64,000 bases of DNA from Thermocatellispora tengchongensis (GCF_014202315.1 NZ_JACHGN010000023.1:1-64000), one strand, 5' to 3'; shown: positions 1-9,214, numbered from the stretch's first letter. The notes: generated by a model not told the origin, from the sequence alone. Translations and numbers: made by a program.

Positions 1-2
1 CC

Positions 3-1040
3 GCCGACGGCGCCCGCGTCTCCCAGTACACCGACCTCAACGGCACCAACCAGCAATGGCAGCTCATCAAGATCGGCGGACCCGGCACGCCCGGCACCTT
101 CACCAATCCGATCAAGCAGCGCGGCCCCGACCCCTGGCTGACCTACCACAACGGCTACTACTACCTGGCGACCACCACGTGGAACTCCACGATCACCATG
201 CGGCGGTCCCGCACGCTCGCCGGTCTGCCGAGCGCGCCGGACACCACGGTGTTCGACCTGAGCGGCCGTCCCAACGGCTGCTGCAACATGTGGGCCCCCG
301 AGTTCCACCTGCTGGACGGCCCCAACGGCAGGCGCTGGTACCTGTACTACGTCGCGGGCCAGAACGTCGCCGACTACAACCCGACGCAGCGCCTCCACGT
401 GCTGGAAAGCGACGGGACCGACCCCATGGGCCCCTACCGCTTCAAGGCCGACCTCGGCACGAGCTGGGCCCTGGACGCCGGCGTTCTACAGCACGGCGGC
501 CGGCTCTACCTGATGGGCACCTACCAGAACGGCGGCCAGAGCCTGTTCATCCAGGCGCTCAGCAACCCCTGGACCACCAGCGGCGGGCAGGTGAAGATCA
601 CCGGGCCCACCCTCCCCTGGGAGAGGCAGACGTTCCCGGTCACCGAGGCCCCCGAGCCGCTCTACCACAACGGCAAGACCTTCGTCATCTACTCCGCCAG
701 CGCCTGCTGGGGCCCTGACTACAAGCTCGGCATGCTCACCCTCACCGGCAACGACCCGCTCAACCCCGCCCACTGGACCAAGTCCCCCAACCCGGTCTTC
801 CAGCGCAACGACGCCAACGGCGTCTACGCGCCCGGCCACAACGGGTTCTTCAAATCCCCCGACGGCACCGAGGATTGGATCGTCTACCACGCCAACGACT
901 CGGCGAGCGGCGGCTGCGACATGAACCGCAGCACCCGTGCCCAGAAGTTCACCTGGAACGCCGACGGCACCCCCAACTTCGGCACCCCCGTCCGGCTCGG
1001 CACCACCCTCCCCGCCCCCTCCGGCGAACCCGCCAACTGA
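3..1040 (+). CDS. GH43 arabinofuranosidase/arabinanase, 5' end missing
   Basis: The gene runs in from the left edge; 345 codons are visible. The first ~20 residues end in NQQWQL, the signature of a ricin-type beta-trefoil (CBM13) repeat, so the full protein probably has an N-terminal lectin module. The GH43 five-bladed propeller follows. Its expected acids are visible: the base Asp in GPDPWLTYHNGYYYL, the pKa-modulating Asp in SWALDAGV, and the acid Glu in TEAPEPLYHNG. NMWAPEFH is another family motif. GH43 enzymes of this kind release L-arabinose from arabinan or arabinoxylan side chains outside the cell. A downstream cytoplasmic GH51 enzyme fits that role. The exact specificity (exo-1,5-arabinofuranosidase or another) cannot be fixed, and any signal peptide lies outside the window. 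Confidence 0.9.
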   Translation, partial: ADGARVSQYTDLNGTNQQWQLIKIGGPGTPGTFTNPIKQRGPDPWLTYHNGYYYLATTTWNSTITMRRSRTLAGLPSAPDTTVFDLSGRPNGCCNMWAPEFHLLDGPNGRRWYLYYVAGQNVADYNPTQRLHVLESDGTDPMGPYRFKADLGTSWALDAGVLQHGGRLYLMGTYQNGGQSLFIQALSNPWTTSGGQVKITGPTLPWERQTFPVTEAPEPLYHNGKTFVIYSASACWGPDYKLGMLTLTGNDPLNPAHWTKSPNPVFQRNDANGVYAPGHNGFFKSPDGTEDWIVYHANDSASGGCDMNRSTRAQKFTWNADGTPNFGTPVRLGTTLPAPSGEPAN

Positions 1041-1103
1041 CCACCACGAGGTGGCGGGCCGCCCGGACGGACCCACGGGCCCGGGACCGGAGCGGCCCGC
1101 CGC

Positions 1104-1122
1104 CCCGTCCCCGGGGGACGGG
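1104..1122 (+). terminator. GC hairpin after the GH43 gene, possible terminator
   Basis: CCCGTCC and GGACGGG are 7-bp arms around a CCGGG loop, 63 bases after the GH43 stop. There is no T run, which is common for actinobacterial terminators, so the call rests on position and stem only. Confidence 0.35.
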
Positions 1123-1174
1123 TGCCCCGGGCCGTCGGATGGGTGCGGTCATGGGTCACCGTGGGCCGCGGGTC

Positions 1175-1237
1175 TTGACATACCGGTCTCTGTCGATAGG
1201 GTGGCCTTACTTTACCGATAAAATGTATCGGTAAAGT
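1175..1237 (+). promoter_or_regulatory. Promoter with LacI-type double operator upstream of GH51
   Basis: TTGACA (1175-1180) and TAGGGT (1197-1202) are 16 bases apart. From 1209 to 1237 lies a perfect inverted repeat: ACTTTACCGATA, a 5-base spacer, then TATCGGTAAAGT. Each arm is itself a CG-centred LacI-family half palindrome (core TTTAcCGaTAAA), with the two CG steps 13 bp apart. The repeat lies just downstream of the -10 box, where a repressor would block initiation. The LacI gene at 3206 is the likely binder, by proximity. The stretch 1238-1568 that follows holds no convincing gene beyond the weak reading frame listed separately. Confidence 0.75.
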
Positions 1238-1238
1238 T

Positions 1239-1463
1239 ATGGTGGTCACATTCATCGCCGGAGTATCAGCAGCCATGGGACGAGCATCACGGGTGCTCGC
1301 GGTCACCGTCCTGATCGCCGCAGCGCTCACCGACCGCTCCGAGACGCGCTCCGCGAGCGGCCCCGTTCGCCGGCGCCCGCGTCTGGTGCCGCCGTCCCGC
1401 GCGAGTTCCGCCAGGCCGCGTGGATCGACGGCTCCGGCACGCCGTGCCGGTTTCCCGGCTTGA
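1239..1463 (+). other. Weak 74-codon reading frame, possible decayed secreted gene
   Basis: The frame starts immediately after the operator. Residues from the internal Met at about 13 (MGRASRVLAVTVLIAAALT) resemble a signal peptide. The rest is an Arg/Pro/Ser-rich string typical of GC-rich noise. Another frame from about 1382 reads GAAVPREFRQAAWIDGSG, which looks more protein-like, so a frameshifted relic is possible. No family was recognised and no clear ribosome site was seen. It may be only leader RNA of the GH51 gene. Confidence 0.15.
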
Positions 1464-1568
1464 CCGTGCCGGCTCCATCCGGCGCTGACACCGCAACCCG
1501 GCGTCCGGCGCGCCACCCCGATGGGGCGCGTCGCAGCACCGCTCCCCCGACCCCGAAGGTAGTGATAC

Positions 1569-3098
1569 ATGACGAACGTCGTCGTGCCCGCAGTGATCAA
1601 CCTCGACGTGACCGGGCCCGTGATCAGCCGGCACCTCTACGGGCACTTCGCCGAACACCTGGGCCGGTGCATCTACGGCGGCTTCTACGTCGGCGAGGAC
1701 AGCGACCTGCCCAACGCCGCCGGGATCCGGCTCGACGTCGTGGAGTCCCTGCGCGCCCTGAACATCCCGAACCTGCGCTGGCCCGGCGGCTGCTTCGCCG
1801 ACGAGTACCACTGGATGGACGGGATCGGCCCCAAGGACCGGCGTCCGGTGATGGTCAACACCCACTGGGGCAACGTCGAGGAGAACAACCACTTCGGCAC
1901 CCACGAGTTCATGGCCCTGTGCGAACTGCTCGGCGCCGAGCCCTACATCAGCGGCAACATCGGCTCGGGAACCGTCAAGGAGATGAGCGACTGGGTCGAG
2001 TACCTCACCCGCGAGGGCGACTCGCCGATGGTGCGCCTGCGCAAGGCCAACGGACGCGACGAGCCGTGGCGGGTGCGCTTCTGGGGGCTCGGCAACGAGG
2101 CGTGGGGCTGCGGCGGCAACATGAGCGCCGAGCAGTACGCCGCCGAGGCGCGCCGATACGGCACCTACTGCCGTGACCACGGCGACAACAAGCTGTACCG
2201 CATCGCCGCCGGCGCCAACTCCGACGACTACGCCTGGACCGAGACGCTGATGAAGTCGCTGGGCACGCTGGGCTGCGCGTACCGGCCCACGTCGTTCGTC
2301 CAGGCGTTGTCGCTGCACTACTACACCGTCCCCGGCCCCTGGCACGACAAGGGCGACGCCACGGTGTTCGACACCGACGACTACTACCGCACGATGGTCC
2401 AGGCGGCCCGCGTCGACGAACTCCTCACCCGGCACTCCGACATCATGAACTGCTACGACCCGGACAAGCACGTGGGCCTGGTGCTGGACGAATGGGGCAC
2501 CTGGTGGAACGTGGAGCCCGGCACCAACCCCGGCTTCCTCTACCAGCAGAACACCCTCCGCGACGCCCTCGTCGCCGGCCTGCACTTCGACATCTTCCAC
2601 CGTCACGCCGACCGGCTGGTGATGGCGAACATCGCCCAGACCGTGAACGTGCTTCAGGCCATGATCCTCACCGACCCCGAGTCCGGCGCGCTCGTCCTGA
2701 CCCCCACCTACCACGTGTTCGAGATGAACAAGGGACACCATGACGCCGCCTCGCTGCGCGTCGATCTCCTGTCGGCCGCGCCGGCCCGCGTGATCGGATC
2801 GGCGCCGCTTCAGACCGTCTCGCTCTCGGCCAGCCGCAAGGAGGGCCGGGTGCTCATCTCGCTGTCCAACCTGGACGCCGCGGAAGCGGCCGATGTCGAT
2901 CTGGACCTCCGCGGCGGCTCCGTGACCGACGTCCGCTCCCGGATCCTGACCGCGGGCAGGCTCCAGGACCACAACACCCCTGAGGCGCCCGACACCGTCG
3001 CCCCGCGCCCGCACCAGCAGGTCGTCCCCACGGCCTCCGGGCTGCGGGTCCACCTGCCCGCCCACTCCTTCGTCACCGTGGAGGCACGGCTGGCATGA
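1569..3098 (+). CDS. abfA: GH51 alpha-L-arabinofuranosidase, cytoplasmic
   Basis: This 509-residue protein has no signal peptide, as expected for cytoplasmic GH51 enzymes that hydrolyse imported arabino-oligosaccharides. The (beta/alpha)8 barrel carries the acid/base Glu177 in [11 protein letters not shown] and the nucleophile Glu308 in [22 protein letters not shown] and HYYTVPG are further family motifs. The C-terminal ~120 residues form the usual beta-domain ending in [14 protein letters not shown]. Length matches the family. The ATG is preceded by a GAAGGTA ribosome site. The gene lies between an arabinose-releasing secreted GH43 and a LacI regulator, and behind a double operator, so induction by arabinose or its oligomers is likely. 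Confidence 0.95.
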   Translation: MTNVVVPAVINLDVTGPVISRHLYGHFAEHLGRCIYGGFYVGEDSDLPNAAGIRLDVVESLRALNIPNLRWPGGCFADEYHWMDGIGPKDRRPVMVNTHWGNVEENNHFGTHEFMALCELLGAEPYISGNIGSGTVKEMSDWVEYLTREGDSPMVRLRKANGRDEPWRVRFWGLGNEAWGCGGNMSAEQYAAEARRYGTYCRDHGDNKLYRIAAGANSDDYAWTETLMKSLGTLGCAYRPTSFVQALSLHYYTVPGPWHDKGDATVFDTDDYYRTMVQAARVDELLTRHSDIMNCYDPDKHVGLVLDEWGTWWNVEPGTNPGFLYQQNTLRDALVAGLHFDIFHRHADRLVMANIAQTVNVLQAMILTDPESGALVLTPTYHVFEMNKGHHDAASLRVDLLSAAPARVIGSAPLQTVSLSASRKEGRVLISLSNLDAAEAADVDLDLRGGSVTDVRSRILTAGRLQDHNTPEAPDTVAPRPHQQVVPTASGLRVHLPAHSFVTVEARLA

Positions 3099-3162
3099 CT
3101 GTACGCGAGCGGACGGAACCGCGATAGGCTCCGATACGGACGACGACCTCGGTCAGGACAGA

Positions 3163-3198
3163 GCCGTTCGATGCGCCGTTCGAAGCGCCGTTCGAAGG
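3163..3198 (+). repeat. Three tandem 12-bp repeats before the LacI start
   Basis: Three copies of GCCGTTCGAWGS (3163-3174, 3175-3186, 3187-3198) sit head to tail. Each contains TTCGA, and the last two contain the palindrome TTCGAA. The third copy overlaps the AAGGG ribosome site of the downstream LacI gene. The unit is close to one helical turn, so it could present repeated operator faces, but it may equally be a slippage product. Confidence 0.7.
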
Positions 3199-3205
3199 GC
3201 GGAAC

Positions 3206-4216
3206 GTGGGGCAGCACATGGTGACGATGCAAGACGTCGCCCGGCTGGCCGGCGTGTCGAAGATGACCGTCTCCAACGTGGTCAACAACCGTGAAGGGGT
3301 CAGCGATGCCGTCCGTCAGCGGGTGCTGGAGGCCATCCGCCGGTCGGGCTACCGGGTCAACGTCTCCGCACGCACGCTGAAGTCGGGGCGGACCGGCGTC
3401 ATCGGCCTCGCCGTGCCCGAGATCGACCGCCCCTACTTCGGTCACCTCGCCGCCCTCGTGATCGACGCCGCACGGCGCCAGGGCTTCCATGTCGCGATCG
3501 AACAGACCGGCGCGGCGGCCGACGGAGAGGCGGACGCGATCACGCACTCCCGCACGCTGCACTTCGACGGGCTGATCCTCAGCGCCGTCGCCCTGGACCG
3601 CCTGGACGACCGGCCGGCCGAGGCCGGCTACCCGATCGTCATGCTCGGCGAGCAGGACTTCGGCGGCCGGTTCGACCACGTCGCCATGCCCAACGAGGAG
3701 GGCGCCAAAGCGGCGACCGCCCACCTGGCCGACCGGGGATGCCGGCGGATCGCGATCGTCACCGGCGGCGTCCTCGACCGCGTGAACGCCGTGAGCCGCC
3801 GCTACCATGGCTACCTCGCCGCGCTCACCGAGCGAGGTCTTGATGTGGACCCGTCCCTGTTCGTCCCCTTGGACGGCCTGACCATGGAAGCCGGCCGTGC
3901 CGCGGCCCACCGCCTGGCCGACTCCGGTCACGAGGTGGACGGCGTGGTCGCGGTGACCGACACCGTCGCGCTGGGCGTCCTGCGCGGCTTGGCCGACCGT
4001 GGCCTGCGGGTTCCCGGCGACATCCGCCTCATCGGCTTCGACGACGTCCCCGAAGCGAGTTACAGCGTGCCGTCGCTGTCCACGGTGGCGCCGGACCACG
4101 AGTGGATGGCCGCGAAGGCGGTCGAACTGGTGGCGCAGCGCATCCGCGCCCCTCTCCGCCCGACCAGCCAGCACATCGCCCCCTTCGAGCTGATGACCCG
4201 CGAATCCACCCTCTGA
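3206..4216 (+). CDS. LacI-family repressor of the arabinan genes
   Basis: A GTG start is chosen because AAGGG lies 6 bases upstream; ATG at 3218 or 3227 is also possible. The protein has 336 residues. The N-terminal helix-turn-helix reads MQDVARLAGVSKMTVSNVVN, followed by the hinge helix VNVSARTLKSG and a periplasmic-binding-protein-like sugar sensor to the end (for example IRLIGFDDVPEASYSVPSL). Such proteins repress sugar genes until an effector sugar binds. Target genes are inferred from position: the GH51 gene, and perhaps the GH43 gene, through the palindrome at 1209-1237. Confidence 0.93.
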   Translation: MGQHMVTMQDVARLAGVSKMTVSNVVNNREGVSDAVRQRVLEAIRRSGYRVNVSARTLKSGRTGVIGLAVPEIDRPYFGHLAALVIDAARRQGFHVAIEQTGAAADGEADAITHSRTLHFDGLILSAVALDRLDDRPAEAGYPIVMLGEQDFGGRFDHVAMPNEEGAKAATAHLADRGCRRIAIVTGGVLDRVNAVSRRYHGYLAALTERGLDVDPSLFVPLDGLTMEAGRAAAHRLADSGHEVDGVVAVTDTVALGVLRGLADRGLRVPGDIRLIGFDDVPEASYSVPSLSTVAPDHEWMAAKAVELVAQRIRAPLRPTSQHIAPFELMTRESTL

Positions 4217-4301
4217 TCAGCGCACGTGGAGAAGACTGGGGATCGCGATTCCGGAGAACACGTGATGTCCGTCCATGAGAGCCGCCGGCAGCGTACGCGT
4301 G

Positions 4302-5972
4302 TCAATGCCGCCGTCGGCGCCGCTCGTGGGCGGCGGCGAGGATGAGGTACGCACTGGCCGTCCACGTGTAGGCGCGGTCGCGCAGCCCTTCGCCGGTGCG
4401 TGCGTCGAAGTTCTCCGCGAACCCCGACTGCTCACACAGCCTGCGGAAACGGGCGCTGATCTCGTCGGCCGTCGCGGTGTGGCCGGCGCGGCGCAGGCCG
4501 TCTTCGATCAGGACGGTCGAAGGGGCCCAGATCGGCCCCCGCCAGTAGCCGTCGTCCTGGTAGTGCTCGGAGGACGGGTGCTCGGTGGCGGGCCCGAACG
4601 CGGTCAGGTGCTCCGCGATCCGGGCGGCGAGCGCCGTGTGCACCGGCTCGGGGAGTTCGCCGCCGAGCACGATCGGCATGAGGTCCAGCAGGCTGGAACT
4701 GCTCCAGGTGGCTCCGGAGTGCGCGCAGCGCGCGACGAACCGGTCACCGGTCCACAGTTCGGCGAGCAGCGCGTCGCGCATCCGGTCGGCGGCGCCCGAC
4801 CAGCGGGCCGCCGCGTCCGGGTCCGGAGCCCGGCGGGCCAGCTCGCGCATCTGCAGGACGAGGAAGGCGGCGAGGTCGGCGGTCTCGACGACGCGTCCGG
4901 GATCGAAGGTGGTGGCGTTGTCCCAGCCGCTGTCGTTGCCGTGCTGGTAGTGCGGCAGCTCGTGGCCGGGGACCCGGCGGGCCGTCAGCCAGAAGGTGGT
5001 CCAGCGCTCCAGGAGCCGATAGATCTCGTCCTGGCCGCCCTTCGGCATTCGGCCCAGGGCCCAGCCGTGGATGGGGGGTTTGACGAAGTTGTACAGGATC
5101 TCGGAGTGGGTGACGGAGTCGGGCAGCGCCCCGGCGGCGTCCTGGTGGTCGAAGGGCAGGCGGAACTGGTCCCAGGCCAGCTCGGGCAGGCCGTCGGCGA
5201 GGGCCATGGCGTTGAAGCAGTGGTCCCAGCTCCACACCTTGTCCATCCAGTGCTTGGACATCAGCACCGCGGGCCGGGTGACGAACCCGGCCGGCCGTAC
5301 GGTGGCCGACCACAGCACGTACGCGGCCAGCTCGGCGGCGGGCGTGGCCTCGCTGCGCCAGGGCGCGACCGCCGCGGCGAACGCGTCGAACTCGGCCCGC
5401 GCCGCCTTGACCACCTGCTCGAAGGTGTCCGCGCCCCCGTAGGGAGCACGTGCGGTCTCGTACTCCTCAAGGGCGATCTCCCAGTCGCCGGCCAAGGTGA
5501 CGCCGCGCTCGGCGGTACCGAGCGCCTGCGTGCCGAGCGGGACCGCCTGACCGCCGAGCACGGTGATGCGATAGCGGCGCCCGGTCTGGTAGACGGTGAA
5601 GACGAACGAGCCATCGACGGGGTCGTGGTAGAAATACGGCCCGCTGAACGGCGTCAGGTCCGGGTCGGCGGCCGTGAGGCGGAGCCCGAGGCCCCGGCCG
5701 CGCAGCCGTACGGTGTCGGCGCTTTCGTAGGCGAGGTCGATCCGTCCGCCGTCGCCGCTCCACGTGAGCAGGTGCGGCGTGGCCGTGACGCCGGCATCGG
5801 CGGCCGGGACCAGCCGCAAGACCGGATGCATCCCGGTCTGGTGCGAGACCAGGTGCACGTCCTGCGCGTAGGTCTTCTCCGCGATCACCGGCGAGAATCC
5901 GAACCAGGAGCCGCGATAGCTGAACGGGATGTCCCGCACGGAGAACCCCGGGCCGGAGGCGGCGACGGTCAT
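4302..5972 (-). CDS. (alpha/alpha)6-barrel glycosidase, MGH/GH63-like
   Basis: This 556-residue protein has no signal peptide and is the last gene of a sugar ABC operon, so it should act on the imported oligosaccharide. The N-terminal ~190 residues are beta-rich. An (alpha/alpha)6 barrel follows, with WSWDHCFNAMAL (Asp250), GNDSGWDNATTFD around residue 350 and DGYWRGPIWAPS near 500; these motifs are typical of the GH63/GH37/amylo-alpha-1,6-glucosidase superfamily, often annotated MGH1-like. An alpha-glucosidase or alpha-mannosidase-type activity is plausible, but the substrate cannot be read from sequence. It starts 27 bases after the upstream permease stop, behind an AAGGGA box. The His/Arg tail is probably disordered. 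Confidence 0.85.
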   Translation of the reverse strand: MTVAASGPGFSVRDIPFSYRGSWFGFSPVIAEKTYAQDVHLVSHQTGMHPVLRLVPAADAGVTATPHLLTWSGDGGRIDLAYESADTVRLRGRGLGLRLTAADPDLTPFSGPYFYHDPVDGSFVFTVYQTGRRYRITVLGGQAVPLGTQALGTAERGVTLAGDWEIALEEYETARAPYGGADTFEQVVKAARAEFDAFAAAVAPWRSEATPAAELAAYVLWSATVRPAGFVTRPAVLMSKHWMDKVWSWDHCFNAMALADGLPELAWDQFRLPFDHQDAAGALPDSVTHSEILYNFVKPPIHGWALGRMPKGGQDEIYRLLERWTTFWLTARRVPGHELPHYQHGNDSGWDNATTFDPGRVVETADLAAFLVLQMRELARRAPDPDAAARWSGAADRMRDALLAELWTGDRFVARCAHSGATWSSSSLLDLMPIVLGGELPEPVHTALAARIAEHLTAFGPATEHPSSEHYQDDGYWRGPIWAPSTVLIEDGLRRAGHTATADEISARFRRLCEQSGFAENFDARTGEGLRDRAYTWTASAYLILAAAHERRRRRH

Positions 5973-5999
5973 GAAGAGGGTGTCCCTTCTCTGAAGAGG

Positions 6000-6806
6000 T
6001 CAGTCCTTGACAGCGCCCGCGGTCACACCGGCGGCGACGTAGCGCTGGGCGACGATGAGCAGGAGCGTGGCCGGGATGGAGGCCACCACCGCGGTGGCCA
6101 TGATGGCGTTCCATTCCTGGTTGTTGTTGCCGATGTAGGCGTAGATCCCGAGCGTGATCGGCTGATGGTCGCCGCCCTGGTCGAGGGTGGAGGCGAAGAT
6201 GAAGTCCGACCAGGCCCACAGGAACGCGAACAGCGACACGGTGATGAGCGAGTTGCGGGAGACGGGCAGCACGATCGAGACGAAGGCGCGTACCGCTCCG
6301 GCGCCGTCCACGCGGGCGGCGTGCAGGAGTTCGTCCGGGATGCCGGACATGAACGTGGTGAGGATCAGCACCGCGAAGGGCACCGCCAACGTGGAGTCGG
6401 CCACGATCAGCCCCGGCACGGTGTTGAGCACGCCGGCGGCCAGGAAGATGGCGTAGAAGCCCATCGCCATGATGATCCCGGGGATCATCTGGGCGATCAG
6501 CAGGACGAAGCTCAGCAGGCCGCCGCCGCGCGGGCGCAGCTTGGCCAGCGAGTACGCCGCCGGCGCCGCGACCACCAGGGTCAGCGCGACCGTGCCCAGC
6601 CCGACGACGAGGCTCACGCCCAAGTACGGCACCTGCTCGTCCAGCACCGCCCGGTAGCCCTCCAGCGTGGGGTCGGCCGGGAAGAAGTTCGGCGGGCTCT
6701 TGCGCATGTCGGTGTCCCGGGTGAGGGACACGTTGACCATCCAGTAGACCGGGAACAGCATCAGCGCGGTCAGCACCAGGCCGATGCCGGTTTTGACGTG
6801 CCTCAT
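6000..6806 (-). CDS. Sugar ABC transporter permease (MalG type)
   Basis: This 268-residue inner-membrane protein has six predicted helices; the first is at residues 7-29. The cytoplasmic loop that docks the ATPase (EAA motif) reads ELLHAARVDGAGAVRAFVSI, typical of the carbohydrate uptake-1 family. Start ATG overlaps the upstream permease stop by four bases (ATGA), implying coupled translation. It pairs with the 6803-7774 permease and the lipoprotein at 7780. No ATPase gene is present in the operon; actinobacteria often share one MsiK-type ATPase among such importers. Confidence 0.92.
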   Translation of the reverse strand: MRHVKTGIGLVLTALMLFPVYWMVNVSLTRDTDMRKSPPNFFPADPTLEGYRAVLDEQVPYLGVSLVVGLGTVALTLVVAAPAAYSLAKLRPRGGGLLSFVLLIAQMIPGIIMAMGFYAIFLAAGVLNTVPGLIVADSTLAVPFAVLILTTFMSGIPDELLHAARVDGAGAVRAFVSIVLPVSRNSLITVSLFAFLWAWSDFIFASTLDQGGDHQPITLGIYAYIGNNNQEWNAIMATAVVASIPATLLLIVAQRYVAAGVTAGAVKD

Positions 6807-7774
6807 GTCAGGGCTTGCCTTCGCTGGATGCGGATGTAGAGCAGCCCGAAGGCCAGCGCCATCACGATGAGCAGGTTGCCCACCGCCGCGCCAGGTCCGA
6901 ACGAGGGCACGAGGTTGCCGAACCCGAGCCGGTACGACCAGGTGGCGAAGGTGGTGGAGGCGCCGCTGGGACCGCCCTTGGTCATGATCCAGATGATGTC
7001 GAACACCTTCAGCGTGTAGACCAGCCCGAGCAGGATGGTGATCGCCGAAACGGGCCGCAGCAACGGGAACGTCACCCTCCAGAACCGCTGCGGGCCGCTC
7101 GCCCCGTCCAGCGCCGCCGCCTCGTACACGGCCGGCGGGATCGCCTGGAGCCCGGAGTACAGCAGGACCAGGTTGAACGGGATGCCGATCCAGATGTTGG
7201 CGATGATCACCGACCACAGCGACCACTCGGGCGAGGTCAGCCAGTTGACCGGGCCGATGCCGATCCAGCCCAGGACGGCGTTGACGACGCCGGAGTCGCT
7301 GTTGAGCATCCACGACCACGTCGAGGCGGACACGATCAGCGGCAGCAGCCACGGGACCAGGAACAGCGCCCGCAGTGTGGCCGAAAGCCGGAAGTTCCTG
7401 GCGAAGAACACCGCCAGCGCGAGCCCGATGGTGAACTGGAAGGCCAGCGACACCAGCGTGAACACGATCGTGTGCCACAGCGCGGGGGCGAAGGTGGCGT
7501 CGGCGAACACCTTGGCGTAGTTGCCGAACCCGGCGAACGGCGCGTCCCCCTGCACGAAGGAGCGCACCGTGTAGTCGCGCAGGCTCAGCTCGACGTTGCG
7601 GTACAGCGGATAGGCGTAGAAGATCAGCAGGTACGCGATGACCGGGGTGAGGAAGGCCCACGCCGTCCATTGCGGCGAGCGGGAGTGACGGTGACCCCGC
7701 GTGCGAGCCGCCCGGTGGCCGGGCCCGCTCGTCCGGCCGGAGTCCCGGGCCCGCGTCCGCGTGCTCAGGCTCAT
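6803..7774 (-). CDS. Sugar ABC transporter permease (MalF type)
   Basis: This 323-residue membrane protein begins with a basic Arg/Ser-rich cytoplasmic tail of ~35 residues, then helices starting at AWAFLTPVIAYLLIFYAYPL. The EAA loop AVYEAAALDGASGPQRFWRV marks the ATPase contact. It starts 5 bases after the binding-protein stop and ends overlapping the MalG-type partner. Both permeases form one channel for the sugar delivered by the lipoprotein. Confidence 0.92.
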   Translation of the reverse strand: MSLSTRTRARDSGRTSGPGHRAARTRGHRHSRSPQWTAWAFLTPVIAYLLIFYAYPLYRNVELSLRDYTVRSFVQGDAPFAGFGNYAKVFADATFAPALWHTIVFTLVSLAFQFTIGLALAVFFARNFRLSATLRALFLVPWLLPLIVSASTWSWMLNSDSGVVNAVLGWIGIGPVNWLTSPEWSLWSVIIANIWIGIPFNLVLLYSGLQAIPPAVYEAAALDGASGPQRFWRVTFPLLRPVSAITILLGLVYTLKVFDIIWIMTKGGPSGASTTFATWSYRLGFGNLVPSFGPGAAVGNLLIVMALAFGLLYIRIQRRQALT

Positions 7775-7779
7775 GCGCG

Positions 7780-9048
7780 CTACCGGGTCGCGCTCGCCGC
7801 CGCGGCCTGCGCCGCGGTCATCGCCTCCTGCGGCGACTTCGATCCGCTCAGCGCCGCCTGGACGGCACCCCACATCGGCTCGGAGATCTTGGGATACTTG
7901 GTGCCCAGGTCGTCGCTGGTGCGGCCCTTGGCGGCCTTGACGGCGTCCACCCACACCCGCAGTTCGGCGTTGGCGGCGACCTGCTTGGCCTGGACCGCCT
8001 CGGTGGGAGCGATGTACGACAGGGTCGTCGTGGTGGTCAGCGAGGTCTCCGTGGCGGTCAGGCACGTCACCAGCTTCTGGGAGGTGGCGTAGCGGCCGGT
8101 GTCGGCCTGCACCGGGATGCTGACGAACTCGCCGCCCGTCGGCGCGGGCGCGGTGCCGCCGTCCTTGCCCGGGATCGGGATGATCCCGTATGGGAAGCCG
8201 GTCTTCTTGGCGTTGGCGAGCTGCCAGGTGCCGTTCTCGGCGAAGGCGTACTCGCCGCTCGCGAACTCCTGCCAGCTGGTGGTCTGGGTGTTGTTGATGA
8301 CGGAGTTGGGGGCATAGCCCTTCTTCAGCCAGTCCGTCCACAGGGCCACCGCCGCGACGCCCTCGGGGGAGTCCAGTTTCGTGAGGTTCGCCCCGGAGCC
8401 CCAGAACCAGGGCAGGAACTGGAAGCTGCCTTCCTCGGTGCCGATCGCCGAGAACGTGATGCCCTTCTTCCCGGCCGTCTTCACCTTCTCCAGTGCGGCG
8501 GTCAGCGACGCCCAGTCCTTGATGTCACCGGGCTTGACGCCGGCCTCGTCCAGGACGTCCTTGTTGTAGTACAGCGCCAGGGTGTTGGCGCCGATCGGCA
8601 CGCCGTAGGTCTTGCCGCCGCTCTGCCCCGCCGCCAGCAGGTTCGGCGCGACAGCCGAGACATCGAGCTTGTTCTCCTCGGTCGTCGTCAGCACCCCGGC
8701 CTCGGCCAGCGTGGAGACCACCGGGTTGTCCACGATCAGCACGTCCGGCGAGTTGCCCTGCTGGGCCGCCAGCAGTGCCTTGTTGGTCAGGTCGCTGGTG
8801 TCGTAGCCGGTCCTCTCGACCCGCACGCCGGCCTGGGCGCCGCAGTCTTCCAGCAGCTTGACCCACTCCGAGCTCTTGTCGAACTGCGGGTAGGGGTCCC
8901 AGATCGTGTACGGGCCGCCCCCGGCGGCCTGGCTCGCGTTCGCCGAGCCCTGACCTTCGGACGACGAGCAGGCGGCCAGCCCGCCGGCGGCGGCCAGAAT
9001 CGCCAGACCCATGCCGGTCGCACGCCGGCCCCTTGACGCTGATCCCAT
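7780..9048 (-). CDS. Sugar-binding lipoprotein of ABC importer
   Basis: I chose the ATG at 9048 because AGGTGG sits 5 bases upstream; a GTG at 9057 lies within that box. The 422-residue product has a basic n-region, a hydrophobic stretch and the lipobox LAAC (Cys27), so it is lipid-anchored outside the membrane. The body matches extracellular solute-binding family 1, with motifs such as NTLALYYNKDVLDEAGVKP and GEYAFAENGTWQLANAKKTG. It delivers the sugar to the two downstream permeases. Its promoter carries a double LacI operator shared with the secreted hydrolase at 10882, so both are probably induced by the same sugar. Confidence 0.93.
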   Translation of the reverse strand: MGSASRGRRATGMGLAILAAAGGLAACSSSEGQGSANASQAAGGGPYTIWDPYPQFDKSSEWVKLLEDCGAQAGVRVERTGYDTSDLTNKALLAAQQGNSPDVLIVDNPVVSTLAEAGVLTTTEENKLDVSAVAPNLLAAGQSGGKTYGVPIGANTLALYYNKDVLDEAGVKPGDIKDWASLTAALEKVKTAGKKGITFSAIGTEEGSFQFLPWFWGSGANLTKLDSPEGVAAVALWTDWLKKGYAPNSVINNTQTTSWQEFASGEYAFAENGTWQLANAKKTGFPYGIIPIPGKDGGTAPAPTGGEFVSIPVQADTGRYATSQKLVTCLTATETSLTTTTTLSYIAPTEAVQAKQVAANAELRVWVDAVKAAKGRTSDDLGTKYPKISEPMWGAVQAALSGSKSPQEAMTAAQAAAASATR

Positions 9049-9062
9049 GACGTCCACCTAGA

Positions 9063-9123
9063 GTCGAATCGATTCCGCGAATCGGTTCGACAGAACATAG
9101 GCATGCTCCGCCGCAGGCGTCAA
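9063..9123 (-). promoter_or_regulatory. Promoter and LacI double operator of the importer operon
   Basis: Reading leftward, TTGACG (9123-9118) and TATGTT (9099-9094) are 18 bases apart. Two bases later begins a 29-bp inverted repeat (9091-9063) with arms GTCGAACCGATT and AATCGATTCGAC around a 5-base spacer, one mismatch between arms. Each arm holds a CG-centred palindrome (GAATCGATTC type), the CG steps 13 bp apart. The same arrangement occurs at 10822-10850. Confidence 0.85.
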
Positions 9124-9214
9124 TAGTCCGCGGGGCACCGTTTCGAAGAGGTGGCGGATGACGTGCGGCGGGTCAGGCATGCTCGTCACGGAACCGGACG
9201 CCGGGCCTCGTGGT

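Noticed and set aside
4275..6839. 854-codon plus-strand open frame across the glycosidase and permease
   Set aside because: Same antisense effect. The minus strand has membrane segments, EAA loop and glycosidase motifs.
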